A DNA stretch of 64,000 nt from Arctopsyche grandis. Taxonomy: Eukaryota > Arthropoda > Insecta > Trichoptera > Hydropsychidae. Each line of letters opens with the position of its first letter. Position 1 is the first letter of the stretch. The notes beneath the pieces are model-generated. The model was not told where the DNA came from, ran no database searches, and saw only the letters and a list, made by a program, of their open reading frames with translations. This document shows, piece by piece, positions 33,114 through 43,688 of the stretch. Made by a program: the position numbers and the translations under genes. The DNA lies in the NCBI RefSeq assembly GCF_051622035.1, contig NC_135367.1, positions 10,142,501 to 10,206,500 on the forward strand, read 5' to 3'.

Positions 33114-34652
33114 TCAAAAATGTAAAGAGGTTTTCATATGTTTCATAAGGTTAAATCTCCTAGTAAATGCTTTTGAGCAAACGACACATTCGAACGGTTT
33201 TTCTCCCGAGTGGAATTTCAAATGATTCATAAGGTTAAATTTCCTAGTAAATGCTTTTAGGCAAATTTCACATTTCAACAGTTTTTCTCCCGGGTGGATT
33301 TTCATATGATTCTTAAGTTTATATCTTTCAATAAATGATTTTAAGCAAATGTCACATTGGAACGGTTTTTCTCCTAAGTGGATTTTAATATGATTCTTAA
33401 GTCTAAATCTTTCAGTAAATGATTTTAGGCAAATGTCACATTTGAACAGTTTATCTCCAGGGTGGATTTTCATATGATTCTTAAGGATGCTTTTTTGAGT
33501 AAATGATTTGAAACAAATGTCACATTTGAACGGTTTTTCTCCAGAGTGGCATCTCATATGTCGTATGAGGTTATAACCTTTAGTAAATGATTTTAAACAA
33601 ATATCACATTTGTGTGGCTTTGCCCCATTATGAACACTCATGTGTTCACTGATGCTTCGTTTCCTATTAAATTCCTTCGAGCAAATGTCACATTTGTATA
33701 GCTTTACCCGACTATGAACAATCATATGTACACCGAGGTTAGATTTTTCCATGAATGATTTTAAACAAATATCACATTTGAACGGTTTTTCTTCATAGTG
33801 GTATCTCATATGTCGCAGAAGGTTAGATTTTCTAGTAAATGATTTTAAACAAATGCCACATTTGTGTGGCTTTACCCTATTGTGAACAATCATGTGTTCA
33901 CTGACGCTTTGTGATTTATTAAATGCCTTAGAACAAATTTCACATTCATGCAGCTTTCTTTGAGTGTGAGATGTTTTATGTATCACAAGATTGTGTTTAG
34001 AAGTAAACGATTTGTCTTGGAAATTAATTTTATCATCCAATTCACAATGTGTAGAGCGCGCCTTATCTGAAGGTTTTCGTAATGGTAATTCTTCCACTGG
34101 AATGTCAATTTTATCATTCGAAGTAATTTGTCCTCCATGTGTCTACAAAATGAACCAAACGTTATAAAATTCAATATGTTGGAATCGTTCACGGAAATTG
34201 AATTTCATTCACTTACCTCATCATCGTCTGGTGAATTAGAAATTTTGAGTCGTATATTAGAATCTGACTGATCTTCCCATATTAAATCTTCGAGCAATAC
34301 TTCCTCCGGCTCGACTTTCAAACATACGTTTGATCCCACTCTCGACCTTTTATCACTTCGAAAACAAGCATTTCGAAAGCTATTGAGCAATTCCAGGTTT
34401 TCGACACACGAAAGGCATATCACATCTGGCAGACGATCTCCTTTCCTAACCTGTCAATGAAAAGGGCATTGATGATTACGAGGATTAATGAATTAACAAA
34501 AGCAACTGTTGTTGTTAACAATAGCAAGTGTAACTAACCCGCAGCTGACAGCAGGTCCAAATGCGTTGCACCAAACGCTGTGGACGAGGATCGTCATGGA
34601 TGGAGACGGAAGCGTCTGGTGGGGCAGAGCAAAGGCAAAGTCTGCACTCCAT
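33114..34652 (-). CDS. ZAD-C2H2 zinc finger protein 3, 10 fingers plus one dead
   Basis: Three coding exons on the minus strand: 34652-34539, 34450-34217 and 34142-33114, giving 458 aa. Introns are 88 and 74 bp, GT/AG. ZAD ligands: C3, C6, C50, C53. Exon 2 is 234 nt, 60 nt shorter than in genes 1, 2 and 4, but keeps EEVLLEDLIWED and NSPDDDE. Exon 3 opens with a finger that has lost its second Cys (CELDDKINFQDKSF), followed by ten C2H2 fingers; the last has an unusual His spacing (HMKTSLH). The ZAD half differs clearly from the other three (IHDDPRPQRLVQRIWTCCQLR), so this is the most diverged paralogue. Likely nuclear DNA-binding protein; targets unknown. It is transcribed away from gene 4, 1.5 kb off. 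Confidence 0.9.
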
Positions 34653-34770
34653 CGCTACTTCGACAGGAGAAATACAAACTCCTGGAGAGATGAGAGTGGA
34701 CGATAGATTTAGACGACATAGCCTATATCGTCTACATATCAGCCATAACTCCAAACGTCTCTATTATAAT

Positions 34771-34914
34771 TAGAGCCCGGAATCTGAAGGGGCTGTTTAT
34801 TGTTCAAAGATTGTAAATGCATTGTTAAAGGTTTGCCGAACCTTTTTTACAAAGGATTTACAACAATGGAACAATAGGCGGGATGTTTCCGGCCCCTTCA
34901 GATTCCGACCTCTA
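34771..34914. mobile_element. hAT-type MITE, 144 bp, TSD ATTATAAT, next to gene 3 start
   Basis: Exact duplication ATTATAAT (34763-34770 and 34915-34922). Inverted termini TAGAGCCCGGAATCTGAAGG and, at the right, the complement of TAGAGGTCGGAATCTGAAGG, over about 23 bp. The core shares ATTGTAAATGCATTGTTAAAGG with the other copies. It lies 118 bp upstream of the gene 3 ATG, so it may form part of that promoter region. Confidence 0.9.
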
Positions 34915-34984
34915 ATTATAATAGACGTTTGAAGCTTTTCTGACAACATTTTGACAAGAACTCGCCTGGAGCAGCGCTACTCAA

Positions 34985-35130
34985 ATGCCGGTCCGCGGTC
35001 AAATGTATTGAATGGTCCCCAAAAACACCATCAATCGAAATATTGTACTAATGAGAACTCGACTGCCAGATATTCCGTGATCGAGATTTGAGTGACATGC
35101 GCGAGATCACTTTTTGAGAAATAATCCGTT
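34985..35130. repeat. Dispersed repeat shared with 15.9 and 12.3 kb
   Basis: AATATTGTACTAATGAGAACTCGA, TGCCAGATATTCCGTGATCGAG and GAAATAATCCGTTTACCATATT match the inverted copy at 15,905-16,030 and the diverged copy at 12,300-12,430. No coding potential; boundaries uncertain. Confidence 0.5.
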
Positions 35131-35297
35131 TACCATATTGAATGTGCATATTTTAAGCTTTGTGCGTTAATTATGACGACGAGACTCCAACATCTCAAAT
35201 ATTACCCTTTTTTTTCGGTGTTGCTAAAAATCTTCTAGAAGCTTACTCGTGTTATGCTACAGTAACACAGTACACATAATATGCAGTATAATTAACG

Positions 35298-35420
35298 TGA
35301 CCATACGTCCCGTTTTGAACGAGACCATCCCGTTTTTAAGTAGCCCATACCCAAGCCCCAAGCATAGCTCCAGGACGTCAAAATGTCCCGTTTTCAAAAA
35401 GAGAACAACCCACCATAGAA
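35298..35420 (+). mobile_element. Terminal fragment of the GTGACCATACGTCCC hAT-like family
   Basis: It starts GTGACCATACGTCCCGTTTTG, with the complement-like AAATGTCCCGTTTTCAAAAAG about 80 bp on, as at 16,271-16,375. No coding remnant is recognisable here. Confidence 0.5.
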
Positions 35421-35568
35421 ATCTTCCATTACCCCATAAAAATCTGGACGAGATTTTTGTAAGGTACAATTATGACAATGGACATCTAATGCTCTTTTCG
35501 GAAAAATCGTCTTCTTACTGTTGTCGTTACCCATTTCTATTCATCAATATATTTTTGATAGATAGAAT

Positions 35569-35810
35569 CAGGCGCGGTTCGTGCATAGGAACTGCGGCGC
35601 TGCAGCACCCCCAGAAAAAATACAAAAAAATCACATTTGTATACATTTACAACTTGTGAATATAATTGAAATAAGAATGGTTAGATATTTGATATAATCA
35701 TTATTAATGAGTATGTCAAATATATCTAAATACAAGTTGTAAACGCTATTTTTTTGGAATTTTTCTGGGGGTGCTGCAGCGCCGCAGTTCATATGCACGA
35801 GCCGCGCCTG
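35569..35810. mobile_element. hAT-type MITE, 242 bp, TSD GATAGAA(T/C)
   Basis: The 8-bp flanks GATAGAAT (35561-35568) and GATAGAAC (35811-35818) agree at 7 of 8 bases. Inverted termini CAGGCGCGG(T/C)TCGTGCATA lead into GCGGCGCTGCAGCACCCCCA on both sides, about 50 bp with few differences. AT-rich centre with ACAAGTTGTAAA. It lies between the divergent genes 3 and 4. Confidence 0.85.
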
Positions 35811-35870
35811 GATAGAACTGCTTCACCATAATTTTTTTATATATTTTATTTTAGTATTATATTTATTATA

Positions 35871-35982
<112 letters not shown>

Positions 35983-36187
35983 AATGTGGACGATAAGGAT
36001 TTCGCTGTCCTATCGTCTGGAATAAAAATATATGATTATTAAATCAAGCAGTTAGATCATGGCTGTAATGCAAACTTCGTAGTCCATTATTTTGACAGAT
36101 CTTTGTATACATATTATATTTTAGTATAAGCATTTCCTGTGCTTTGATTTCGTTTTGGTATCGAATGAAATTGGCATGGAGAAACGG

Positions 36188-38593
36188 ATGATGACGTGTC
36201 GACTATGTCTCTGCTCAACATCAGCCATATCTTCTGTGTCTATCTTTGATAATCCTGAACCTTTGGTGCAACGCATTTCAACCTGCTGTCAGCTTCAGGT
36301 CGGTTTCGGTTACAGTTTCAGTTATCAATGTTGTTTATTATGTAAAACAAAAACAGGTCTTTGACAATATCATAATCAATGTGCGAGAAAAATGCACTGG
36401 CATCTTCGGATTTCCGAAGATGCCTTTTCTTTCTCTGTTTATAAGTCTGCTCGAAATTACCCAGCGCTAATGTCATATGGAAATATTAATAGGGAGTTGA
36501 TAAGTAAATGATTATCTCACTTCAGTTTCGCGTAACGTTTCACCATTTCCACACTGTGTGATGCTGATGTTTTAGTTTAAATATTTTGTGGTAAAAAATA
36601 TATTATATTATAAAATATTCTTTCATGATGATTTTATTGATTCGTCTTGTGGATTAGATACAATTTTTTCTGGTCAGGATTTTTCTGATTAATATTTTTT
36701 ATTTAAGCCGTTTCAACCTTTGAAGGACGGAGCGTCGAGATTGGACGAGTCTCCCGAACCGGGGTCAAGTAAGACCCCAGTATTTTTTGATCAAAATACA
36801 GCTTTTATCAATACAAATGGGTTCAATATGTATCTTAATAATCATTTTATTCATCAACTTAAAAAAGATTTAGTCGTATAGCATGTTTTTGACTATTTTT
36901 GTATTAAAAAATAACGACAAGCATCAACATGCGTCCGCATACGGGTAAGGCCAACAGGCAACTGGATGACTCATACGCTCTCGCACTCCAAAAATATAGA
37001 TGTCTCTTTCTCTAGTATCGATTCATCAAACAACAAGAATATGCAAGCGAACACTCAAAAACATGACTTATCGCTACCGCCTATAAATCATACTTTGGAA
37101 CGTAGAAATGTATAAATGTATTTCTTCACGTTCTAAATCATACAAAATCTATTAAAAAAAAATTCTTGTAGTTCATTCTAGAAATACAAGAAATATATAG
37201 GGTGTATAGCTTTGAAAACCACATAGTTATTACGAAAAACGTAAAAATGGGGTGGCACTCGCATACCCCACGTCGGTGAGGGAGGGTTGAAGGTCAATGG
37301 AGTTGATAAATTAAACCCTTAACAAGTGATATGCAAGGTCACTTTCCCTCCCTCCTAATAGCTGCTATTGACATGACTCGTTATTTTATTCCTCAATCAT
37401 TAAATCATTTTCAGGTTAAAAAAGGCGACAAGCTGCCAGATATGATATGTATTTCATGTGATAACAACATTAATTTGCTAAGCAATTTTAAAAACATTTG
37501 CATTCAAAGCGATGAAATGGCGAAATTGAGATTAACTCAGTGTTTGGATATCAAAATTGAAGAAATTTTACTGGATGATCTATTATGGCAAAATGAATTT
37601 GATGCTGAACCGAATATCTATGATTCTCCCTATAATGATGAAAACAATGGACGGAAATCAGAAAACTTAAAACAGAACAAATGCTCAATTGTAGATGAAA
37701 TTGAACTGGTAAGGTTACGTTTCAGTAGTGCGAAATATATTATAATAAAACTGCATAATTTTCGTTTTATTTTACAGATACATGAAGGAAAAAATATTGA
37801 TATTTCAACTGAAGATCAAATATATAAATGTGACGTGTGTTTAAAATCATTTAAACATAAATCTAAACTGGAGACACATTTGAGAACTCACACTGGGGAA
37901 AAACCTTACGAATGTGAAATCTGTTTGAAATCGTTTAATCATAGGTCTCATTTGTTAGTGCACATAAAAAGTCACACTGGAAAAAAACCTTACCAATGCG
38001 ATATCTGCTTAAAATCATTTATTCTTAAATATAACCTTGTGACGCACTTGAAGACTCACTCTGGGGAAAAACCTCACAAATGTGATATTTGCCTAAAATC
38101 ATTTAGTCCAAATTATAACCTAATGACACACTTGAGAACTCACATTGGGGAAAAATCTCACCAGTGCAAAGTTTGTTCAAAATCATTTTTCCTAAAAGTC
38201 GTCCTTATGAACCATATGAAAACCCACACTGAGGAAAACCCTTATCACTGTGAAATTTGTTATAAATCATATGGGCTTAAATCTACCCTTCAGATACACA
38301 TGAGAACTCACACTGAGGAAAAATCAGACCAATGTGATATATGCTTAAAATCGTTTAGTCTTAAATGTGGCCTTTTGAAACAGTCGAGGACGCACACCGA
38401 GGAGAAATCTCACCAATGCAAAATATGTTCAAATTCATTTAATCATAGCCCGAAGCTATCGTCACACATGACAACTCACACTGGATATAAACCTCACCAG
38501 TGCGAAATCTGCTTAAAATCATTTAGCTTCAGATGTACGCTTTTGAAACATATGAAAAGTCACTCAAACCTCATCAACGCGATATACGTGTAG
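36188..38593 (+). CDS. ZAD-C2H2 zinc finger protein 4, 9 fingers
   Basis: Three coding exons on the plus strand: 36188-36298, 37415-37708 and 37778-38593, giving 406 aa. ZAD ligands: C4, C7, C49, C52. I took the first ATG of the pair before TCRLC, as in gene 1; an in-frame ATG at 36176 would add four residues. Intron 1 is 1,116 bp. Exon 2 is 294 nt, matching genes 1 and 2, and ends in an acidic stretch (EEILLDDLLW). Intron 2 is only 69 bp, has no stop and keeps frame, so a retained-intron product would be readable. Exon 3 has nine C2H2 fingers; finger 7 has Gln in place of the first His (LLKQSRTH) and is probably dead. Likely nuclear DNA-binding regulator; targets unknown. It is the only plus-strand ZAD gene here. 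Confidence 0.9.
36299..37414 (+). other. Intron 1 of ZAD gene 4
   Basis: It starts GTCGGT and ends TTTTCAG. Longer than the same intron in genes 1-3. I see no gene or clear transposon in it; a small inverted repeat around GCATCTTCGGATTTCCGAAGATGC (near 36,400) could form a hairpin. Confidence 0.6.
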
Positions 38594-39290
38594 AAACATT
38601 TATTTGTAAATGCGAACTTCACTCATATGTTATCTATTTAAATTATCTAGTTATAAATATTACTTTCCAGTACACATGGAAACATAATACTAAAAAGTAT
38701 GCGTTATAATTAATGACATTATAGCAACAAAAAAGAAGAAGAACATTTTTTATTATATATTTATGTATAACATAATTATAATCGACAATTCGTTTTGTCG
38801 CATCGAGAAATTTATGGCGGCTCGCTATAAAGCGCCAAACGAGTATCATTATCAACCTGTACCACATGTCGCATCACAAAGTGAATCCTATATATTCTGT
38901 GTTCAGAAATAGGATAGGAGTTTGAAAAGGCACTCGCCCGGTATCCGTGGGTCGAGCCTGTTATATGTATGTATATCGGAAACAATAAAGTCGAATAAAC
39001 GTTGTCGTGCCTTTCATTGGCCCTAAGCCCTACATGAATCCCTACACACATATGCACTTAAACAATAGGTACAGATCTTTTAGTTCACCAAGTCTTATCT
39101 ATTAACCCTTTGCCCGCGGATGACCGCTATAGACGTCATGCATAAAACGCCATTATTGAGAATGGCTCACTGTGTAAAAAAAATACTTCAAGCGTGATTC
39201 ACTATTTAAAAAGGGGTGTTCCGACCGATTTCCTTATGGTCGACTTTCGTGGCCTTACTTTACGACCTACGAAAGGTGGCCGATGTTTTT
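38594..39290. other. Spacer after gene 4, no gene supported
   Basis: It contains CGGAAACAATAAAGTCGAATAAACG (38,978-39,002), which resembles a poly(A)-signal region and could belong to gene 4 or to an old repeat. TTAACCCTTTGCCCGCGG near 39,103 resembles the end of TTAA-targeting transposons, but no partner end was found. Confidence 0.35.
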
Positions 39291-40056
39291 TGTACTGGCC
39301 GCATTATGCTGCGTACGGACCAAACCAACGACGATTTTGGTCCAACGATTTAACCAGCAGGATAAAACCAGTAGCGTACAAAATATCGAAATAAAAATTA
39401 AATTTAAAAATTGAAATTAAATATCAAAATTAAAAATATTATTATATTAAAATTAAATTCAAATATCAAAATAAAATTATAATCAATATATTAAAATTAA
39501 AATAAAATATTGAAAGTTAAAACAGAACATGCCCAATTTAAATAAATTTTCGAGATTGACCTAAAATTAGATCGTCAACAATCACATACAGGTAATCCTC
39601 GACTTTTGTTTGTCGAAGATGTTTTGACTTACGTAGATACGCACTAAGATCGAAAAAAAAATCAAAGAATTATTATTTTTACTTCCCCGTAATGCGCAGT
39701 TACTGAGAATATATCATGTGTTAGTATGGGTGACCGAGTGATGGTTTCAACCCGAAACGTTGTCGGTTTATCAAACGAAATTTTTTTATCTTCAACTGTT
39801 TCTCTCGTCGAAATAAATCAATTAATTAAATCATTTCAGAGGTAAATTTTACCGGATAATGTCTTCAATTGTTTCTCTCGTCGAAATGATATTTTTTTTT
39901 ATCTTTCACATCCGGTTGTTTTTTTTTTGGCTTACAAAGCGTTCGGAAGGATGAAGTCAAGATTATTAGTTTCAATATTGTGAGTGTTGAAGATACACGT
40001 GTTTTGCTACGCAAATTTTTAGTACGACATGGAGAAAGTTCTAATCAAAAAAAAAT

Positions 40057-40150
40057 AGAGAGTGGACAAACGAAGATATTATATTATTTATAGACTTATA
40101 CCGTGAAAAGCCGTCGCTTTGGAATCCGACACATAAAAAATACAAATTAA
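40057..40150 (+). pseudogene. MADF-type domain fragment
   Basis: A plus-strand frame reads REWTNEDIILFIDLYREKPSLW followed by NPTHKKYK, the first two-thirds of a MADF domain (W....FI.LYR..P.LW....Y). There is no start codon in frame, and the expected W..IA half does not follow. It sits between long inverted repeats, so it is probably transposon cargo. Second MADF piece in this window. Confidence 0.6.
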
Positions 40151-40489
40151 ATATATACTTTACTGTGATGCGCAATTGGTGGTGTTTTAGTACATGGAAA
40201 AAATAAAAAATAAAAAAAATTCGGATGTGACCAACCCATGACTTTATCTATGTATTTGAGGAATATAAGAAAGTCACAAAACAAAATTCTATATTGAACC
40301 GTACAGACACATGTAGGGATACTTGCACAAGACAAGAGATCTACTACCGGTTGTCGGATTTTGTTCAATTTTTTTTCATTACTTAAAATCACTATCAGTA
40401 TTATACACATTAAATATCAAGAAAATATAAATAATTTAAAAGGTCAAAATAAAATAATGAAAAAATAATGAAATATTGTTTTTAAAAAA

Positions 40490-41350
40490 AATACTACTTC
40501 CGGTTTACAAATTCTGACCAAAACATTAGCAGCTCTAAGTTAGTACATAAAGAATACAAATATAAATTTTCAGCTTCATATGTTCAGGAGTGTGGACAGA
40601 ATCCAGGCGACAACATTTTTCACCTTTCTAAGAGGAAAAAATCCCACTTCCGGTTTATTAAATTTAGTGATATTTTTTATTTTCATCACATTGATACAAT
40701 AATTATACTTGAATTTTTTTTGTGAATACACATGTTTAAGGGGTCAAAAAAAATAGTGGAAGAAAAATCGAACAAGAGTAAACTGCCACTTCCGGTTGAG
40801 GGATGGTTACCTGATTTTATATATAACTTTTAATTACGCTTAAACTTCTAGATATTAAATTTCAGTTCAGTAAACTAAAAGGTTTCTGAGAAAAACATAA
40901 AAAACCTCGATTCTCTAAACTAAAAGTATAACTTCCGGTCAAATAAAAATATTAAAAAAATATAAGGTTATAAAAATTATTATTTCTATCACATTTAAAA
41001 AGATTTCAGTCCGATTCGATTGGGAGATAATTGAATTCAAAAACTTAAAAAAAAGAAGCCACTTACATATGTATAAATGGAGGTACCATTTCCGATCAAT
41101 TTAAAAATTTGAAAAAATTTTACGTCGTGTCGATAAGAATTTCAGTAACCGATACTAAGTTTCAGTTCGATAGGATTAACGGTGTTAAAAAAATCCTCAA
41201 AATAGACAGACACACACACATTTTTTCTAGATCATGAAAACGTGATCAGTAATGGATTCTGAGTGTGAATTAGTCAAAATCTCGAGTTCGAATTTTCACA
41301 TGATCACGAAACTTCATCTATTGTTACTACGTACATAGATAAAGTAAAAA
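40490..41350 (+). repeat. Dispersed repeat with recurring (C)ACTTCCGG(T)
   Basis: ACTTCCGGTT or a close variant occurs near 40,496, 40,647, 40,788, 40,930 and (degenerate) 41,090, spaced about 140-160 bp, each followed by AAATT-rich sequence. The right end (41,108-41,350) matches, inverted, 31,688-31,945. It looks like the 3' end of an unclassified element built of diverged internal repeats. Confidence 0.5.
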
Positions 41351-41706
41351 TAGAGAGTAGAACAGTAAAGTATATATAATAACACAGAAAAGTATATACA
41401 CAATCACAGTATATCATTTCTCTGCTTACGAGCGAAAAACAATTATACGGTATGAGTTGATTTGAGATTGTATTTGTATATTCATGAATTCGCTCCCATT
41501 CGATAAAAAAAGAGGTTAGTAAAATCCATCGTCTTGTCGGGAAATAATATTATTAAATACATTTATCGGATAAATTTATCTGAGAGGTAAAATTTATCGG
41601 ATAATGTGTGATTATTAATTTTATTTCGACGAAAGAAAAAAAAACCCTTTGACAAATCACCGACATTTTTTTTGTTAAATATTTCATCGACGTGATGACT
41701 TATAAG

Positions 41707-41803
41707 TAGTCACCGGAGCCTGAGGGGGCCGTGTATTGTTCAAAGGTTGTAAATGCATTGTTAAAGGTTTGCCGAACAATGGATAGCACTGTGACTACCT
41801 CTA
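41707..41803. mobile_element. hAT-type MITE, 97 bp, TSD CTTATAAG
   Basis: Exact duplication CTTATAAG (41699-41706 and 41804-41811). It begins TAGTCACCGGAGCC and ends CTACCTCTA. Shorter than the copy at 11,974 because the second half of the fold-back core is missing. The neighbouring duplicate unit keeps the empty site (GACGACTTAAAAGAAAC, 42,081-42,097), which confirms the insertion. Confidence 0.9.
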
Positions 41804-41811
41804 CTTATAAG

Positions 41812-42330
41812 AAACAACAACAAGGTTTTTTTCGCTCGTAATTATAATATTTCTCTGGTTGTAATGCGCATCGCTGTAATTCAAAACATTGTTGTAATTC
41901 AAAACATCAACGATGATCTAATTTTAGCTCAATCTCGCTCGTTAACTTAATTTTGACATTTAATTTCAATTTTTTTATTTAATTTTTATTTCGATATTTT
42001 GTACGCTACTGGTTTTAAAAGTTGGCCCAAAATCGTCGTTGGTTAAATATTTCCGAAGGGGGAAACACAGTAGTTATCGTGACGACTTAAAAGAAACAAT
42101 AACAAGGTTTTTTTCACTCGTAATTATAATATTTCTCTGGTTGTAATGCGCATCGTCGTAATTCAAAACATTGTTGTAATTCAAAACATCAACGATGATC
42201 TAATTTTAGCTCAATCTCGCTCGTTAGCTTAATTTTGATATTTAATTTCAATTTTTTTAATTTAATTTTTATTTCGATATTTTGTACGCTACCGGTTTTG
42301 AAAGTTGGCCCAAAATCGTCGTTGGTTTGG
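41812..42330. repeat. Tandem duplication, ~282-bp unit x 2
   Basis: AAGAAACAA(C/T)AACAAGGTTTTTTTC starts both units (near 41,811 and 42,093) and CCCAAAATCGTCGTTGGTT ends both. The differences are few. The first copy differs from the second by the MITE insertion at its left edge. Confidence 0.8.
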
Positions 42331-42432
42331 TGCGTACGGACCATTAGACGCGGCCATCTCACTTCCGCTTAAAGGTCTGTTCATACTTATCCAGCACGAC
42401 CCGTATCCTGCAGGTGTCGTGCAAGTGCGGAT

Positions 42433-42511
42433 GTATTCTTTGGTACATTCTATATGGACGCGCATGCGCGAATGGAGTATGAATACGTCCATATAATGTA
42501 CCAAAGAATAC
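42433..42511. repeat. Long hairpin at the satellite border
   Basis: The arms GTATTCTTTGGTACATT...ATATGGACG (42433-42460) and its complement (42486-42511) pair over about 26 bp with a 2-base gap; the loop contains GCGCATGCGCG, itself palindromic. It lies about 15 bp before the first satellite monomer. Confidence 0.85.
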
Positions 42512-43688
42512 TACCCGTATACGAACTTCGACATTGCAAAAATATACAAAGAACTCGCTACCCTCACTAAACCTAACCCAACCTAACCTAACCATCACCG
42601 AAATCAAAGAATTCGAGATTGTAAGTTATTCACAAATCGTGCTAACCGCAACAAACCTAACCCAACCTAACCTAACCATCACCGAAATCAAAGAATTCGA
42701 CATTGCAAAAATATACAAAAAACTCGCTAATCTCACCAAACCTAACCCAACCTAACCTAACCATCACCGAAATCAAAGAATTCGACATTGCAAAAATATA
42801 CAAAGAGCTCGCTACCCTCACTAAACCTAACCCAACCTAACCTAACCATCACCTAAATAAAAGAATTTGACATTGCAAAAATATACAAAAACTCGCTAAT
42901 CTCACCAAACCTAACCCAACCTAACCTATCCATCACCGAAATCAAAGAATTCGACATTGCAAAAATATACACAAAAGGTGGTTACCATCACCGAAATCAA
43001 AGAAATCGAGATTGTAAGTTATTCACAAAACTCGCTAACCTCACCAAACCTAACCCAACCTAACCTTACCAAGACCGGAATGAAAGAATTCCTGTAAGTA
43101 AGATTTACACAAAACTAAAAAGCCTCACCAAACCTAGCCCAACCTAACCTAACCATCACCGAAATCAAAGAATTCGACATTGCAAAAATATACAAAGAAC
43201 TCGCTACCCTCACTAAACCTAACCCAACCTAACCTAACCATCACCGAAATCAAAGAATTCGAGATTGTAAGTTATTCACAAATCGTGCTAACCGCACCAA
43301 ACCTAACCCAACCTAACCTAACCATCACCGAAATCAAAGAATTCGACATTTGCAAAAATATACAAAAAACTCGCTACCCTCACCAAACCTAACCCAACCT
43401 AACCTAACTATAACCGAAATCAAAGAATTCGAGATTGTAAGTTATTCACTAAACGTGCTAACCGCACCAAACCAAACCCAACCTAACCTAAACATCACCG
43501 AAATCAAAGAATTCGACATTGCAAAAATATACACAAAAGGTGCTAATCTCACCAAACCTAACCCAACCTAACCTAACTATCACCGAAATCAAAGAATTCG
43601 ACATTGCAAAAATATACAAAAAACTCGCTAACCTCACCAAACCTAACCCAACCTGACCTAACCATCAACAATATCAAATAATTCGACA

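Larger units (their letters stand above)
39296..42360. mobile_element. AT-rich segment with long inverted ends
   Basis: The left arm (39,296-39,600) and right arm (about 41,930-42,360) are inverted: GTACGGACCAAACCAACGACG at the left edge, its complement with one change at the right, then ATTTTGTACGCTAC and GATCTAATTTTAG on both. Between them lie a MADF-like fragment, a CACTTCCGG-bearing repeat and a hAT MITE. This could be a large DNA transposon or two inverted copies of a shorter repeat. No transposase seen. Confidence 0.45.

Noticed and set aside
38790-39060. Solo LTR with AATAAAGTCGAATAAACG
   Set aside because: No convincing TG/CA ends or target duplication could be matched.
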